Positions 17,426 through 25,527 of a stretch of DNA of 61,739 nucleotides are shown piece by piece. The DNA comes from Ramlibacter sp. (GTDB lineage: Bacteria > Pseudomonadota > Gammaproteobacteria > Burkholderiales > Burkholderiaceae_C), in contig JAGRPN010000267.1 in assembly GCA_019449555.1 (NCBI GenBank), positions 1 through 61,739 of the forward strand. The letters are read 5' to 3'. The translations under genes were made by a program, and so were the position numbers. The notes under the pieces are model-generated. The model searched no databases, was not told the DNA's origin, and worked only from the letters and a program-made list of their open reading frames with translations. Positions within the stretch are counted from its first letter, which is position 1; each line of letters begins with the position of its first letter.

Positions 17426-18256
17426 TCATGAATTGCTGCCGGCGCTCCTCGGCTTGCGGGCGCCGCGGCGCGGTGCCCGCAGATCGGCCTCGAACCGGTC
17501 GAAGCTCACGTGGGCCATCACCAGGCGCTGGGCCTGCGCGACATTGCGCGACCGCAGTGAAGCGAGGATCGCGCGGTGCTCGCTGTGCCACTCGGCGTAG
17601 CGGCTCACGCTCGCCTTCAGGCCGCCCGACAGCGACCGCCAGGCATCGCGCAGCATCATCTCGATCTCGTACAGCCATGAATTCCCGGTGATCTCGATCA
17701 GCGCGAGTTCGAATTCAAGCGGCTCCCACACGTAGGTGGGGTCTTTCCTCATTTGCTCGGCTTGCTGTTCGAGCAATTGCTCGAGCCGGTCGAAATCCTC
17801 GTCGGAGGCACGCTGGGCCACCGCGCTCACGACCGCCATCTCGATGCCGACGCGGGTCTCGACCAGGTTGCGCAGCGCGTTCTCTTCGGTGGCGTCGAAG
17901 ATCGCCGAAGACGATGCTTTCCATGCTGCGGTCGGAGCAGCGACGTAAGTGCCGTCGCCATGCCGCACTTCCACCAGGCCGAGCGTGGACAGCACCCGCA
18001 TGGCCTCGCGCAGCGAAGAGCGGCTCACCTTCAGCTGCTCGATGAAGTAGCGCTCCGGTGGCAGCTTCTGCCCCGGTTGAAGTTCGTTGGCCACGATGTA
18101 TGCACGGATTTCATGCACCACCCGTTCGGCCACCCTGCGTTCCGGAACCGTGCGAAGGGCGGACGTCTGATGTGGGTCGACGGCAGGAGTTTCCATGGTG
18201 CGTTTTGTGTCTCCGCTGGCCGGGCGAAATGCGCGTGAGACGGCAGGTTTGTTCAT
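17426..18256 (-). CDS. GntR-family transcriptional regulator, FCD (FadR) subfamily
   Basis: The protein has an N-terminal winged helix-turn-helix (PGQKLPPERYFIEQLKVSRS, then LREAMRVLSTLGLVEVRHGDGTYV) and an all-helical FCD ligand domain after about residue 115. FCD regulators typically sense small carboxylates and repress nearby catabolic genes. The start is uncertain. ATG at 18256 gives 276 residues; ATG at 18196 and TTG at 18295 are alternatives without a better ribosome site. It stands between two catabolic gene sets, the minus-strand enolase-superfamily operon and the plus-strand dehydrogenase/ABC operon, and probably controls both. Confidence 0.92.
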   Translation of the reverse strand: MNKPAVSRAFRPASGDTKRTMETPAVDPHQTSALRTVPERRVAERVVHEIRAYIVANELQPGQKLPPERYFIEQLKVSRSSLREAMRVLSTLGLVEVRHGDGTYVAAPTAAWKASSSAIFDATEENALRNLVETRVGIEMAVVSAVAQRASDEDFDRLEQLLEQQAEQMRKDPTYVWEPLEFELALIEITGNSWLYEIEMMLRDAWRSLSGGLKASVSRYAEWHSEHRAILASLRSRNVAQAQRLVMAHVSFDRFEADLRAPRRGARKPRSAGSNS

Positions 18257-18455
18257 AACGCAAGTAGAATACCGTACAAAGGTCTGATAAGTCAACCTTG
18301 CATCTTTGAAAATTGCATGGTAATCTGACGTCTGACCTTAGTAGCCATCAGCGCCTAGACATTGCCGGCGATGAGGTATTTTGGTTCGGACGTAGGATGT
18401 CTGCCCGCATTGGACCTGATGCGCGGCAATTCGAACACTAGTGGAGACAAGAGCA
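18257..18455. promoter_or_regulatory. Divergent promoter region of the GntR regulator and the dehydrogenase/ABC operon
   Basis: About 200 bp with lower GC than its surroundings. It contains AAGGTCTGATAAG (from about 18278) and, in the opposite orientation, TCTGACCTTA (18330-18340 region). Inverted AAGGTCWGA motifs of this kind resemble half-sites of FCD-type GntR regulators. No convincing -35/-10 pair could be fixed by eye. Confidence 0.4.
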
Positions 18456-19358
18456 GTGTTGAACTTCATGGACAGGTCTCGCGGCGTGAAACTTGTGGTG
18501 ATCGGCGCGGGCACGATGGGCCGCGGCATCGCGACCGTGGCCTTGCAAGCCGGACTGGGCACGACGATCGTCGATCTCGATCCGGCGGTGCTCGAAGATG
18601 CGCGGCAAGCCATCGAGCGGCGCGTGACGCGCGGCCGCAACGCCGATTCGACCGATGCGCTCCCACCCTCCTTGCGACTGAGCACCGATTTGCGCGCGGC
18701 GTTGGGCGATGCGGATGCCGTGATCGAGGCGGTGCCGGAGGTGCGCGATCTCAAGCGCGCCGTGTTCGGCCAGGTTCGGGAGTTCGCGCCAAAGCGCGCC
18801 CTGTTGGCTACCAATACGTCGACCATGAGCGTATCGGAGCTGGCGGAGGCGTGCGATGGGTCTGCCCGCGTGATCGGCATGCACTTTTTCAATCCGGTGC
18901 ACCGGATGGCCCTGGTGGAAATCGTCGTCGGCAACGGGACCAGTGAACAGACGAAGGCCGACGCCATTGCGCTGTGCGCGCGCCTCGGCAAGGAGCCGAT
19001 CGTCGTGCGGGACGTTCCCGGGTTCGTGACCAGCCGGTTGGGACTCTTGCTCGGGAATGCGGCCATGCGCCTGGTCGAAGACGACGTAGCGTCCGCGGCC
19101 GACGTGGACAAGGCCATGCGCCTGGGCTACGGCCATCCCATGGGTCCGCTGGAACTCGCGGACCTCGTCGGGCTCGATGCGCGATTGAACAACCTGCGCA
19201 GCATGTTCGCGCGTTCCGGCGACCCGCAGTACAGCCCGCCCGCGATCCTCGAGCGCATGGTGGAGGCAGGCCGGCGCGGCAAGAAAAGCGGCACCGGCTT
19301 CTACGACTACGACGAGCAGGGGCGCCGCGCCCCGTCCACGCAAGGCCTGGCGTCTTGA
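18456..19358 (+). CDS. 3-hydroxyacyl-CoA dehydrogenase
   Basis: This NAD-dependent enzyme oxidises 3-hydroxyacyl-CoA to 3-oxoacyl-CoA. The Rossmann motif GAGTMGRGIA lies near the N-terminus. The catalytic His is in MHFFNPVHRM with the paired Glu in LVEIV, and the C-terminal dimerisation domain ends GRRGKKSGTGFYDY. About 300 residues is normal for a stand-alone enzyme. The start is chosen as GTG 18456, nine bases after GGAG; ATG at 18468 would also fit the family. First gene of a five- or six-gene operon with an ABC importer, a CoA-transferase and a crotonase. Confidence 0.9.
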   Translation: MLNFMDRSRGVKLVVIGAGTMGRGIATVALQAGLGTTIVDLDPAVLEDARQAIERRVTRGRNADSTDALPPSLRLSTDLRAALGDADAVIEAVPEVRDLKRAVFGQVREFAPKRALLATNTSTMSVSELAEACDGSARVIGMHFFNPVHRMALVEIVVGNGTSEQTKADAIALCARLGKEPIVVRDVPGFVTSRLGLLLGNAAMRLVEDDVASAADVDKAMRLGYGHPMGPLELADLVGLDARLNNLRSMFARSGDPQYSPPAILERMVEAGRRGKKSGTGFYDYDEQGRRAPSTQGLAS

Positions 19359-19390
19359 CGTCGCGCTGACCAGAAGTTCCAGGAGCGGCA

Positions 19391-20254
19391 ATGACCACAT
19401 CAGTCCATACGGGGCGGATCGATCCGCCTGCGCAACAGGGCCGCGGCAGCATCGATATCCGCGGCGTCTCCAAGCTGTACCGGCGAGCGGGCAGTCCCCC
19501 GGTGCAAGCCTTGTTGCCCGTCAATCTCTCGATCGCGCCCGGCGAGTTCGTGAGCCTCGTCGGGCCCAGCGGATGTGGCAAGACGACGCTGCTCATGATG
19601 CTGTGCGACCTGCTCGACCCGACCACCGGAACCGTCCTGATCGATGGCCGGCCGGTGCTGGCGGCGGACCCCACCGTCAGCATTGCATTCCAGAAGCCGA
19701 CGCTGCTGCGCTGGAAAACCGTGCTGGATAACGTGCTGCTGCCGGCCCGCATCATGCACAAGCTGGACGAGGGCGCGCGACGGCGCGCCGATGAACTGCT
19801 GCAGATTACCGGTCTGAACGCGTTCAAGGACCGCTATCCGCACGAACTCTCCGGGGGCATGCAGCAGCGCGCGTCGATCGTGCGGGCGCTGGTCACCGAT
19901 CCGAACGTGCTGCTCATGGACGAGCCCTTCGCGGCGCTGGACGAATTCACCCGCGATCTGCTGAACGACGAGCTGCTGCGGCTCTGGACGAATCGCAGGA
20001 AAACCGTGGTCTTCGTCACACACAACATCAGCGAGGCGGTGTACCTGTCCGACCGCGTCGTGATCATGGCGCCCCGCCCCGGCCGCGTCCTGGACGTGAT
20101 CGATATTCCCGTGCCGCGTCCCAGGCGCGCGGAGATGCGGGACGACATCGAGTTCATGCAGGTCGTGCGAAGGATACGGACCTCGCTGAACGACTCGTCC
20201 GGCCCGACGGCGGGCGAAACGAAGCAGCCTGCCCTCGTGGAGGAGCAATCCTGA
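19391..20254 (+). CDS. ABC transporter ATP-binding protein (nitrate/sulfonate/taurine type)
   Basis: The 287-residue ATPase energises the adjacent permease. Walker A is GPSGCGKTT (58-66), the Q-loop FQKPT sits near 100, the signature LSGGMQQR is at 153-160, Walker B reads LLMDEPF (174-180), and the H-loop is VTHNISEAV. It belongs to the SsuB/TauB/NrtD group, whose importers take up sulfonates, nitrate, taurine, pyrimidine precursors or aromatic acids. The start follows AGGAGCGGCA, 32 bp after the dehydrogenase. The stop overlaps the permease start by one base. Confidence 0.94.
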   Translation: MTTSVHTGRIDPPAQQGRGSIDIRGVSKLYRRAGSPPVQALLPVNLSIAPGEFVSLVGPSGCGKTTLLMMLCDLLDPTTGTVLIDGRPVLAADPTVSIAFQKPTLLRWKTVLDNVLLPARIMHKLDEGARRRADELLQITGLNAFKDRYPHELSGGMQQRASIVRALVTDPNVLLMDEPFAALDEFTRDLLNDELLRLWTNRRKTVVFVTHNISEAVYLSDRVVIMAPRPGRVLDVIDIPVPRPRRAEMRDDIEFMQVVRRIRTSLNDSSGPTAGETKQPALVEEQS

Positions 20255-21129
20255 TGATGACACTCGACTTGAAATCCGACCAGCCGGCGGCCGCGGTCAG
20301 CCCGGCGCCGCCGGTGCGGGCAGCGCGTCCCGAGCCGCTCGGCGTGCCTGCCGAGCCCGCGTTTCCAAAGGACCGCACCAAGGCGCTTGCCGTCGGCCTG
20401 GCCATTGCCATGGCGTGCGCCATCCTGGGCCTGTGGGAACTGGCGGTGACCCGCGAGTGGGTGTCGACCATCGTGCTTCCCGCGCCGGAAGAAGTCGCCG
20501 TGGCCGTCTATCAGGGGCTCGTCGCGGGCAAGGTGACCTGGTGGGGCGACATATGGACCACGTTGAGCGAGACGGTCATGGGCTTTGCCTGCGGCGTGAC
20601 GGTGGCGCTGGTGCTGGGCGCGCTGTTTGCATATGTTCCGGTGCTGCGGATGGCGGCGTACCCGTTCGTCGTGTTCCTGCAGACGTTCCCGAAGATCGCC
20701 ATCGCTCCCGTGCTCGTGGCCTGGCTGGGCTACGGCCTGCTGCCCAAGGTCGTCATCGGCGCGCTGCTCGCGTTTTTCCCCGTGTTCGCCAACACGGTGG
20801 CGGGCCTGTCGCAGATCAACTCCGACGAGGTCCGTCTCATGCGGTCCTTCGGGGCCACACGTTGGCAGGAGCTCCGGTTCCTGCGGCTGCCCAACGCACT
20901 GCCCTACATCTTCGCGGCGATGGATGTGGCCGTGGTGGTGTCGCTGCTTGGCGTGATCGTCGGCGAGTTCGTCGGCTCCGAGCAGGGCCTGGGCTACCGC
21001 ATCCAGGCGCGCACCGGCTTCGGCGACATGGCTTCCGTGTATGCCGTCCTGTTCATCCTCGGCTGCATCGGCACCGGGCTGCACCAGTTGATGCGCCTGC
21101 TCAAGTCCCTGGTCATTTTCCAGGAATAG
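20254..21129 (+). CDS. ABC transporter permease (SsuC/TauC type)
   Basis: The 291-residue integral membrane protein has a proline/alanine-rich cytoplasmic N-terminus of about 45 residues, then six likely helices. The EAA loop that docks on the ATPase is recognisable as EVRLMRSFGATRWQELRFLR. It matches the BPD transport (MetI-like) permease fold of the sulfonate/taurine/nitrate group. Overlap with the ATPase stop indicates tight coupling. The substrate-binding protein follows 41 bp later, preceded by its own ribosome site. Confidence 0.93.
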   Translation: MMTLDLKSDQPAAAVSPAPPVRAARPEPLGVPAEPAFPKDRTKALAVGLAIAMACAILGLWELAVTREWVSTIVLPAPEEVAVAVYQGLVAGKVTWWGDIWTTLSETVMGFACGVTVALVLGALFAYVPVLRMAAYPFVVFLQTFPKIAIAPVLVAWLGYGLLPKVVIGALLAFFPVFANTVAGLSQINSDEVRLMRSFGATRWQELRFLRLPNALPYIFAAMDVAVVVSLLGVIVGEFVGSEQGLGYRIQARTGFGDMASVYAVLFILGCIGTGLHQLMRLLKSLVIFQE

Positions 21130-21170
21130 GCAGAACTGCCTGTTCCCCTCGTTCACTGAAAGGAACACAC

Positions 21171-22292
21171 ATGTCACAGCACCGTGCTGGAAGAACCGGC
21201 AGTTTCCGGCGCCATATCCTGATCGGAACCTTCGCGCTCGCGTCGCTTGCGGGCAGCGGGCTGAGCCTGGCTGCCGACGCCGGCAAGGATGCCACTGCAC
21301 AGGCAGCCAAGCATGTCGTCTTCGCCGTCGGCAATCCCGCGCTCGCCGTGGACACGGCTCCCTACACGTCCGTGCCGGCTGCGATGAACTACTGGAAGGG
21401 CCTGGACGTGAAGGTCCTTGTCACGCAGGGCGCGATCCAGAATCTGCAGGCGCTGCTGACCGGCCAGGCGGATATCGCCAACCTCGGCATGTCCGCCATG
21501 TATTCGCTGGCGACCAAGCATCCCGAGCTACAGGTGATCAGCCTCGCCGCCGGCAACATCTGGCACACCGCGGTGCCTGATAACAGCCCGATCAAGACCG
21601 AGGCCGACCTCAAGGGCAAGACGATCGGGGTGCAGACCTTGACCTCGGCCAGCTTCCTGTATGGCCGTGCCGCGCTCGTGGGTGCCGGGCTGGACCCGGA
21701 CAAGGACGTGAAATGGCTGCCGGTCGGCGTCGGCGCCGCAGCGGCCAACGCGCTGAAGCAGCACCACATCGATGCGTACGCCAGTTACGACGGCCCCATC
21801 GGCACGATCGCGAATATTTCCGACACGCAGATGCGGGTCCTGCCCAGCGTGATGGATGACCAGCGTGGCACGTTGGGTCTGGTCACGACCAAGAAATACC
21901 TCGCAGCCAACCACGATACGGTGGTCGCTTTCCTGCGCGGCTTCAACGCAGGCCAGCACTTCGCCGCCTTGAACCCACTCGCGGCGGTGCAAATCCACTG
22001 GAAGGCGCACCCCGACCAGAAGCCGACAAACGTGGATGAGGCGAAAGCGATCAGGCAGGCCCTCAGCCTGGTCGAGACACGGTTCAAGGTGATGGACCAG
22101 CCTGGGACCAACGGCCTCGTCGGCTATCTCGACCCGCCGACGGTGCAGAAGTCGCTCGACTTCTTCTTCAAGAACGGCGTGATCGAGCACCCCCTCAAAG
22201 CAGCGGCCGTGACGGCCCTGGACGTGGCCAAGGAGGCCGCCCAATTCGACGCGAAAGCGGTGGAGCGCGATGCGAAGGAATGGGCGAAATGA
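21171..22292 (+). CDS. ABC transporter periplasmic substrate-binding protein (SsuA/NMT1-like)
   Basis: The 373-residue receptor has a signal peptide (arginine-containing N-terminus, then ILIGTFALASLAGSGLSLAA). The mature domain follows the NMT1/SsuA pattern: QNLQALLTGQADIANLGMSA, then DLKGKTIGVQTLTSASFLYG. The family binds sulfonates, nitrate, thiamine-precursor pyrimidines or aromatic and aliphatic acids, so the ligand cannot be named. AAAGGAACACAC precedes the ATG. The gene ends in an ATGA overlap with the CoA-transferase. That places uptake and CoA activation in one operon and suggests that the imported compound is a carboxylic acid. Confidence 0.92.
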   Translation: MSQHRAGRTGSFRRHILIGTFALASLAGSGLSLAADAGKDATAQAAKHVVFAVGNPALAVDTAPYTSVPAAMNYWKGLDVKVLVTQGAIQNLQALLTGQADIANLGMSAMYSLATKHPELQVISLAAGNIWHTAVPDNSPIKTEADLKGKTIGVQTLTSASFLYGRAALVGAGLDPDKDVKWLPVGVGAAAANALKQHHIDAYASYDGPIGTIANISDTQMRVLPSVMDDQRGTLGLVTTKKYLAANHDTVVAFLRGFNAGQHFAALNPLAAVQIHWKAHPDQKPTNVDEAKAIRQALSLVETRFKVMDQPGTNGLVGYLDPPTVQKSLDFFFKNGVIEHPLKAAAVTALDVAKEAAQFDAKAVERDAKEWAK

Positions 22293-23533
22293 CAGGTGCG
22301 AACAAGGCTGACGCGAAATCCGCCGGACGCGACAAGCTGCCGCTGGCCGGCGTGCGCATCATCGACTGCACGCACGCCATGGCGGGTCCGTATGCCACGA
22401 GCCTGATGGGCGACCTCGGGGCCGACGTCATCAAGATCGAGGCACCCTCGGGAGATTTCCTGCGCAAGATGGACCAGAAGCTCGCTCCCGCCGAGAGCAT
22501 CTACTTCCACAGCATCAACCGCAGCAAGCGCTCCCTCGGCCTGGACCTGAAGCAGCCCGCGGGCCGCAAGGTGCTGGAGGCGCTGCTCAAGGACGCCGAC
22601 ATCTTCCTGACCAACCTGCGTGTGTCGGCGGTCCAGAAGCTCGGCCTGGACTACGAGAGCATCGCCCGCATCCGGCCGGAGATCGTGTATTGCTCGGTCA
22701 CGGCGTTCGGCGAGACCGGCCCGCGCGCCGCGGAGCCCGGACTCGACCTTCTGGGACAGGCGGTGAGCGGCATCATGGGCATGACCGGCGAGCACGATGG
22801 GCCGCCGCTGAAGGCCGGCCCATCCATCACGGACATCGTGACTTCGTTCCTGCTGTGTTTCAGCGTGACAGCGGCGCTGCGCGGGCGCGACCGCGACGGC
22901 AAGGGCCAAAAGATCGAACTGAACCTGGCGGACAGCGGTTTTGCCACCATGCCCAACCTGGTGACGGAGTATCTGCATACCAAGGCGCCGATGCGGCCCT
23001 GGGGGAGCGGCCATCCGCAGGCCGTGCCCTACCAGGCCTTTCTCGCGCAGGACGGGTACTTCGTCCTCGCGTGCCTGTCGGACGAGATCTGGAAGAAGAT
23101 TTGCGACGCGATCGATCATCCGGCGATCACCCAGGACGAGCGCTATGTCAAAAACGTCGGCCGTATCGAGCACCGCAAGGAACTGGTGGATGCATTGCAG
23201 CGGCTATTCGCGACCGCACCGCGCGAGCGTTGGATGCAACCGCTGCGCCGGCTGGGTGTGCCCTGTGCGCCCGTCAACAACCTGGAGGACGCGGTCGCCG
23301 ATCCGCAGTTCAACCACAACGGCATGCTGCTCAAGATGGAGCATCCGGTGTTCGGCGAGTACACGGTCGTGAACAACCCGATCAAGTTGAGCCGCACCCC
23401 CGCGGCGCCGTTCGGCTATGCGCCGGCCATCGGCGAGCACTCGGAACAGATATTGACCGAAGCGGGATTCTCGCGCGAGGCGGTCCAGGACCTGTTCGCA
23501 AGCGGTGTCGTCGTCGGGCGAGGGCGTGTATGA
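22289..23533 (+). CDS. CaiB/BaiF family (class III) CoA-transferase
   Basis: The 414-residue enzyme moves CoA from one acyl-CoA to a free carboxylic acid. The catalytic aspartate is in PGLDLLGQAVSGIMG (Asp153), and the fold opens with LAGVRIIDCTHAMAGPYAT, as in formyl-CoA transferase and relatives. The start at 22289 is preferred because it overlaps the receptor stop (ATGA) and has AAGGA nine bases upstream; an ATG at 22280 is in frame. It probably activates the acid brought in by the ABC importer, using succinyl- or acetyl-CoA. Acceptor and donor are unknown. Confidence 0.93.
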   Translation: MTGANKADAKSAGRDKLPLAGVRIIDCTHAMAGPYATSLMGDLGADVIKIEAPSGDFLRKMDQKLAPAESIYFHSINRSKRSLGLDLKQPAGRKVLEALLKDADIFLTNLRVSAVQKLGLDYESIARIRPEIVYCSVTAFGETGPRAAEPGLDLLGQAVSGIMGMTGEHDGPPLKAGPSITDIVTSFLLCFSVTAALRGRDRDGKGQKIELNLADSGFATMPNLVTEYLHTKAPMRPWGSGHPQAVPYQAFLAQDGYFVLACLSDEIWKKICDAIDHPAITQDERYVKNVGRIEHRKELVDALQRLFATAPRERWMQPLRRLGVPCAPVNNLEDAVADPQFNHNGMLLKMEHPVFGEYTVVNNPIKLSRTPAAPFGYAPAIGEHSEQILTEAGFSREAVQDLFASGVVVGRGRV

Positions 23534-24366
23534 ACGGCGCGGCATCGGTCAAGACCGCGCCGGCAGCGACGATCAATGCTCCGCACGACGCCACCGCGAG
23601 CGAACCTCTCGCAGTGCTGCAGGAAGGAGCTGTCGATCGTCTCCTGATCAACTCTCCCGCGAATCGGAACGCGCTCTCGATCGCAATGATGGAAGGGCTG
23701 GTCGCCGCGATCGAGCGTAGTGCCCGAAGGTCGGCCCGCGTGCTGGTGCTCGATCACACGGGCGATGTGTTCTGCGCCGGGGTCGATCTCAAGGAACGGC
23801 TCGCGATGAAGGACGATCCGCATCGGCATTCGCAGCTGCTCGGACGGCTCCTGGCAGCGCTCTGGAACTACCCTTCACCCGTGATCTGCCGCATCGCCGG
23901 CCGGTCCCGCGGTGGCGGGATGGGGCTGGCGGCGTGCAGCGACATGGTCGTGTGTTCACCCGGCTCGGATTTCGCTTTCAGCGAGGTGCGGGTGGGCGTC
24001 GCACCGGCCCTGGTCGGCACCTTCAGCCTGGCGGGCATTTCCTCGCGCGCGCTGAAGCCGTGGCTGCTCACCGGTGAAAGCTTCGATGCCCGGGAAGCGC
24101 TTCGCTTGGGGCTGATCACGCGAATCGCAACCGACGATGCGACTTCGATCGATCCAGAGCTCACCGCATCGCTCAAAGGCGCCCCGGAAAGCCAGCGTGT
24201 CACGAAACGGCTGGTGCGCGAGCTCGCCGGTGAGGCGCCGGGGAATGCGCTGGCCGCGATGCAGCAGCTCTCGGCGGAATTGTTTGCCACCGATGAAGCA
24301 GCGGAGGGCATGGCAGCTTTCCGCGAGCGGCGCCCGCCGGCATGGGCCGCTGGCGGGTCGAGGTGA
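23530..24366 (+). CDS. Enoyl-CoA hydratase/isomerase family protein
   Basis: A 278-residue crotonase-fold protein with a 25-residue low-complexity N-terminal extension. The oxyanion-hole region CAGVDLKERL and the core GRSRGGGMGLAACSDMVV are present. The first catalytic glutamate is replaced (GGGMGL), while a glutamate remains in FAFSEVRVGVAPAL. Family members with only the second acid include methylglutaconyl-CoA-hydratase-like and other specialised enzymes, so simple fatty-acid hydration is not assured. ATGA overlap with the CoA-transferase makes it the last gene of the island operon. A GC-rich hairpin follows. Confidence 0.88.
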   Translation: MNGAASVKTAPAATINAPHDATASEPLAVLQEGAVDRLLINSPANRNALSIAMMEGLVAAIERSARRSARVLVLDHTGDVFCAGVDLKERLAMKDDPHRHSQLLGRLLAALWNYPSPVICRIAGRSRGGGMGLAACSDMVVCSPGSDFAFSEVRVGVAPALVGTFSLAGISSRALKPWLLTGESFDAREALRLGLITRIATDDATSIDPELTASLKGAPESQRVTKRLVRELAGEAPGNALAAMQQLSAELFATDEAAEGMAAFRERRPPAWAAGGSR

Positions 24367-24369
24367 CTT

Positions 24370-24391
24370 GGGCGGCGGCTGCCCGCCGCCC
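24370..24391. terminator. GC-rich hairpin between convergent genes
   Basis: A 9-bp stem (GGGCGGCGG, 24370-24378, with its complement at 24383-24391) and a CTGC loop sit in the 27-bp space between the crotonase stop and the DUF3108 stop. No T tract follows in either direction, so it may work as an imperfect or Rho-assisted terminator. Confidence 0.45.
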
Positions 24392-24393
24392 GC

Positions 24394-25527
24394 TCAGCGC
24401 TGCTCGATCCTGTCCACCATCAGGTCGACGTAAGTGCCTTCGCCCATGCTGACGCGGATGCGCACCGGCAGGTATTGCAGGCTGGGCGCGAACCACAGCT
24501 CCGCCGTGATGTTGCCGCGCGGATTCACGATGGTGCGTGGCTTGAGGTGGAACGCCTCGACCGCGCCGAGCTGTCCCGTCTGCAGCGTCTCGCGCTCGAC
24601 GATGTCGTAGGTCCACAGGTCGACGCCGCCGGGGCGCGCCATCCAGAAGCTCACGCTGCGCCCCACCTCCAGCCGGTCCTGCCCCGTGGCGAAGCGGTGG
24701 CTGAGTTCCACGAACTGGCTCGCCGTATCCTGCACGCCATCCGGGCGCGGCACGCGGCGGCCGTCCCCGAGCGTGATCGTTTCGTCGGCGAGCCGCACGG
24801 CGCGCGGGCCGCTGCGCCGCAACTCCTCGTAAGCCCGGGGGATCAGGCCTTGCGGCGCGACTTCGCCCTGGCTGGTCAACACCAGGCTGGCCAGCAGCGT
24901 GATGTCGATGTCGACGCGGGTCTCGTAGCGGTCCCCCTGGCGCAGCCATTGCACCCAGGCCGCCCCGTGCAATTCGCCGCTGCGGAACTGGCCGCCCAGC
25001 CGGTAGTTCAAGCGCGTGTCGACGGGCCAGCTGTCCAGCGCCGTGGCATCGGTGGCGGGCCCGGCCGACGGGGCCGCGTCGGCGGCAGCCGGAACCGGCT
25101 CGCTCGCCGGCGTGCTTGCAACCTCCGGCTCGCGCGGCGCCGGCGCGACTGTGTCGGCGCCTTCGGCGACCGGTGCCGGTGCTTCTCCGATCGGTTCGGA
25201 CGCGGCCGGCGAAGGCTCATCCGATGCGTTGGCCGCTTCCGATGCGGCCGGTGCGGGCGGTTTCGCGCTCGCCTTCGCGACGGCAGTGATGGCGTTGCGC
25301 CGTGGCCGCGCGGGTGCGGCCGCAACGGGCGCAGGCGCCGGGGGCGCGACGCTTTCCTGCTGGAGCAGCCGCGTGAACATCGGCGTGGCCAGCGGCCGCA
25401 GCAGGGTGACCTGCTGCAACTGCGTGGCGATCCACTCCAGCCCCGCCAGGTGCAACAGCAGCACGGCCGCCAGCAGGACCAGCAGCCGCGCGCCGGTGCC
25501 CCGCGTCAGGCGTGCGCCGCCAGCCAT
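24394..25527 (-). CDS. DUF3108 domain-containing protein, membrane-anchored
   Basis: The 377-residue product starts with a basic stretch and one hydrophobic helix (LLVLLAAVLLLHLAGLEWI), then a Pro/Ala-rich linker to about residue 165. A beta-rich DUF3108 domain follows, with LNYRLGGQFRSGELHGAA near its beginning. DUF3108 proteins are predicted periplasmic or envelope beta-barrel-like proteins without a settled function. Its start lies inside the end of the M61 peptidase gene (22-bp overlap), so the pair is translationally linked. Confidence 0.85.
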   Translation of the reverse strand: MAGGARLTRGTGARLLVLLAAVLLLHLAGLEWIATQLQQVTLLRPLATPMFTRLLQQESVAPPAPAPVAAAPARPRRNAITAVAKASAKPPAPAASEAANASDEPSPAASEPIGEAPAPVAEGADTVAPAPREPEVASTPASEPVPAAADAAPSAGPATDATALDSWPVDTRLNYRLGGQFRSGELHGAAWVQWLRQGDRYETRVDIDITLLASLVLTSQGEVAPQGLIPRAYEELRRSGPRAVRLADETITLGDGRRVPRPDGVQDTASQFVELSHRFATGQDRLEVGRSVSFWMARPGGVDLWTYDIVERETLQTGQLGAVEAFHLKPRTIVNPRGNITAELWFAPSLQYLPVRIRVSMGEGTYVDLMVDRIEQR

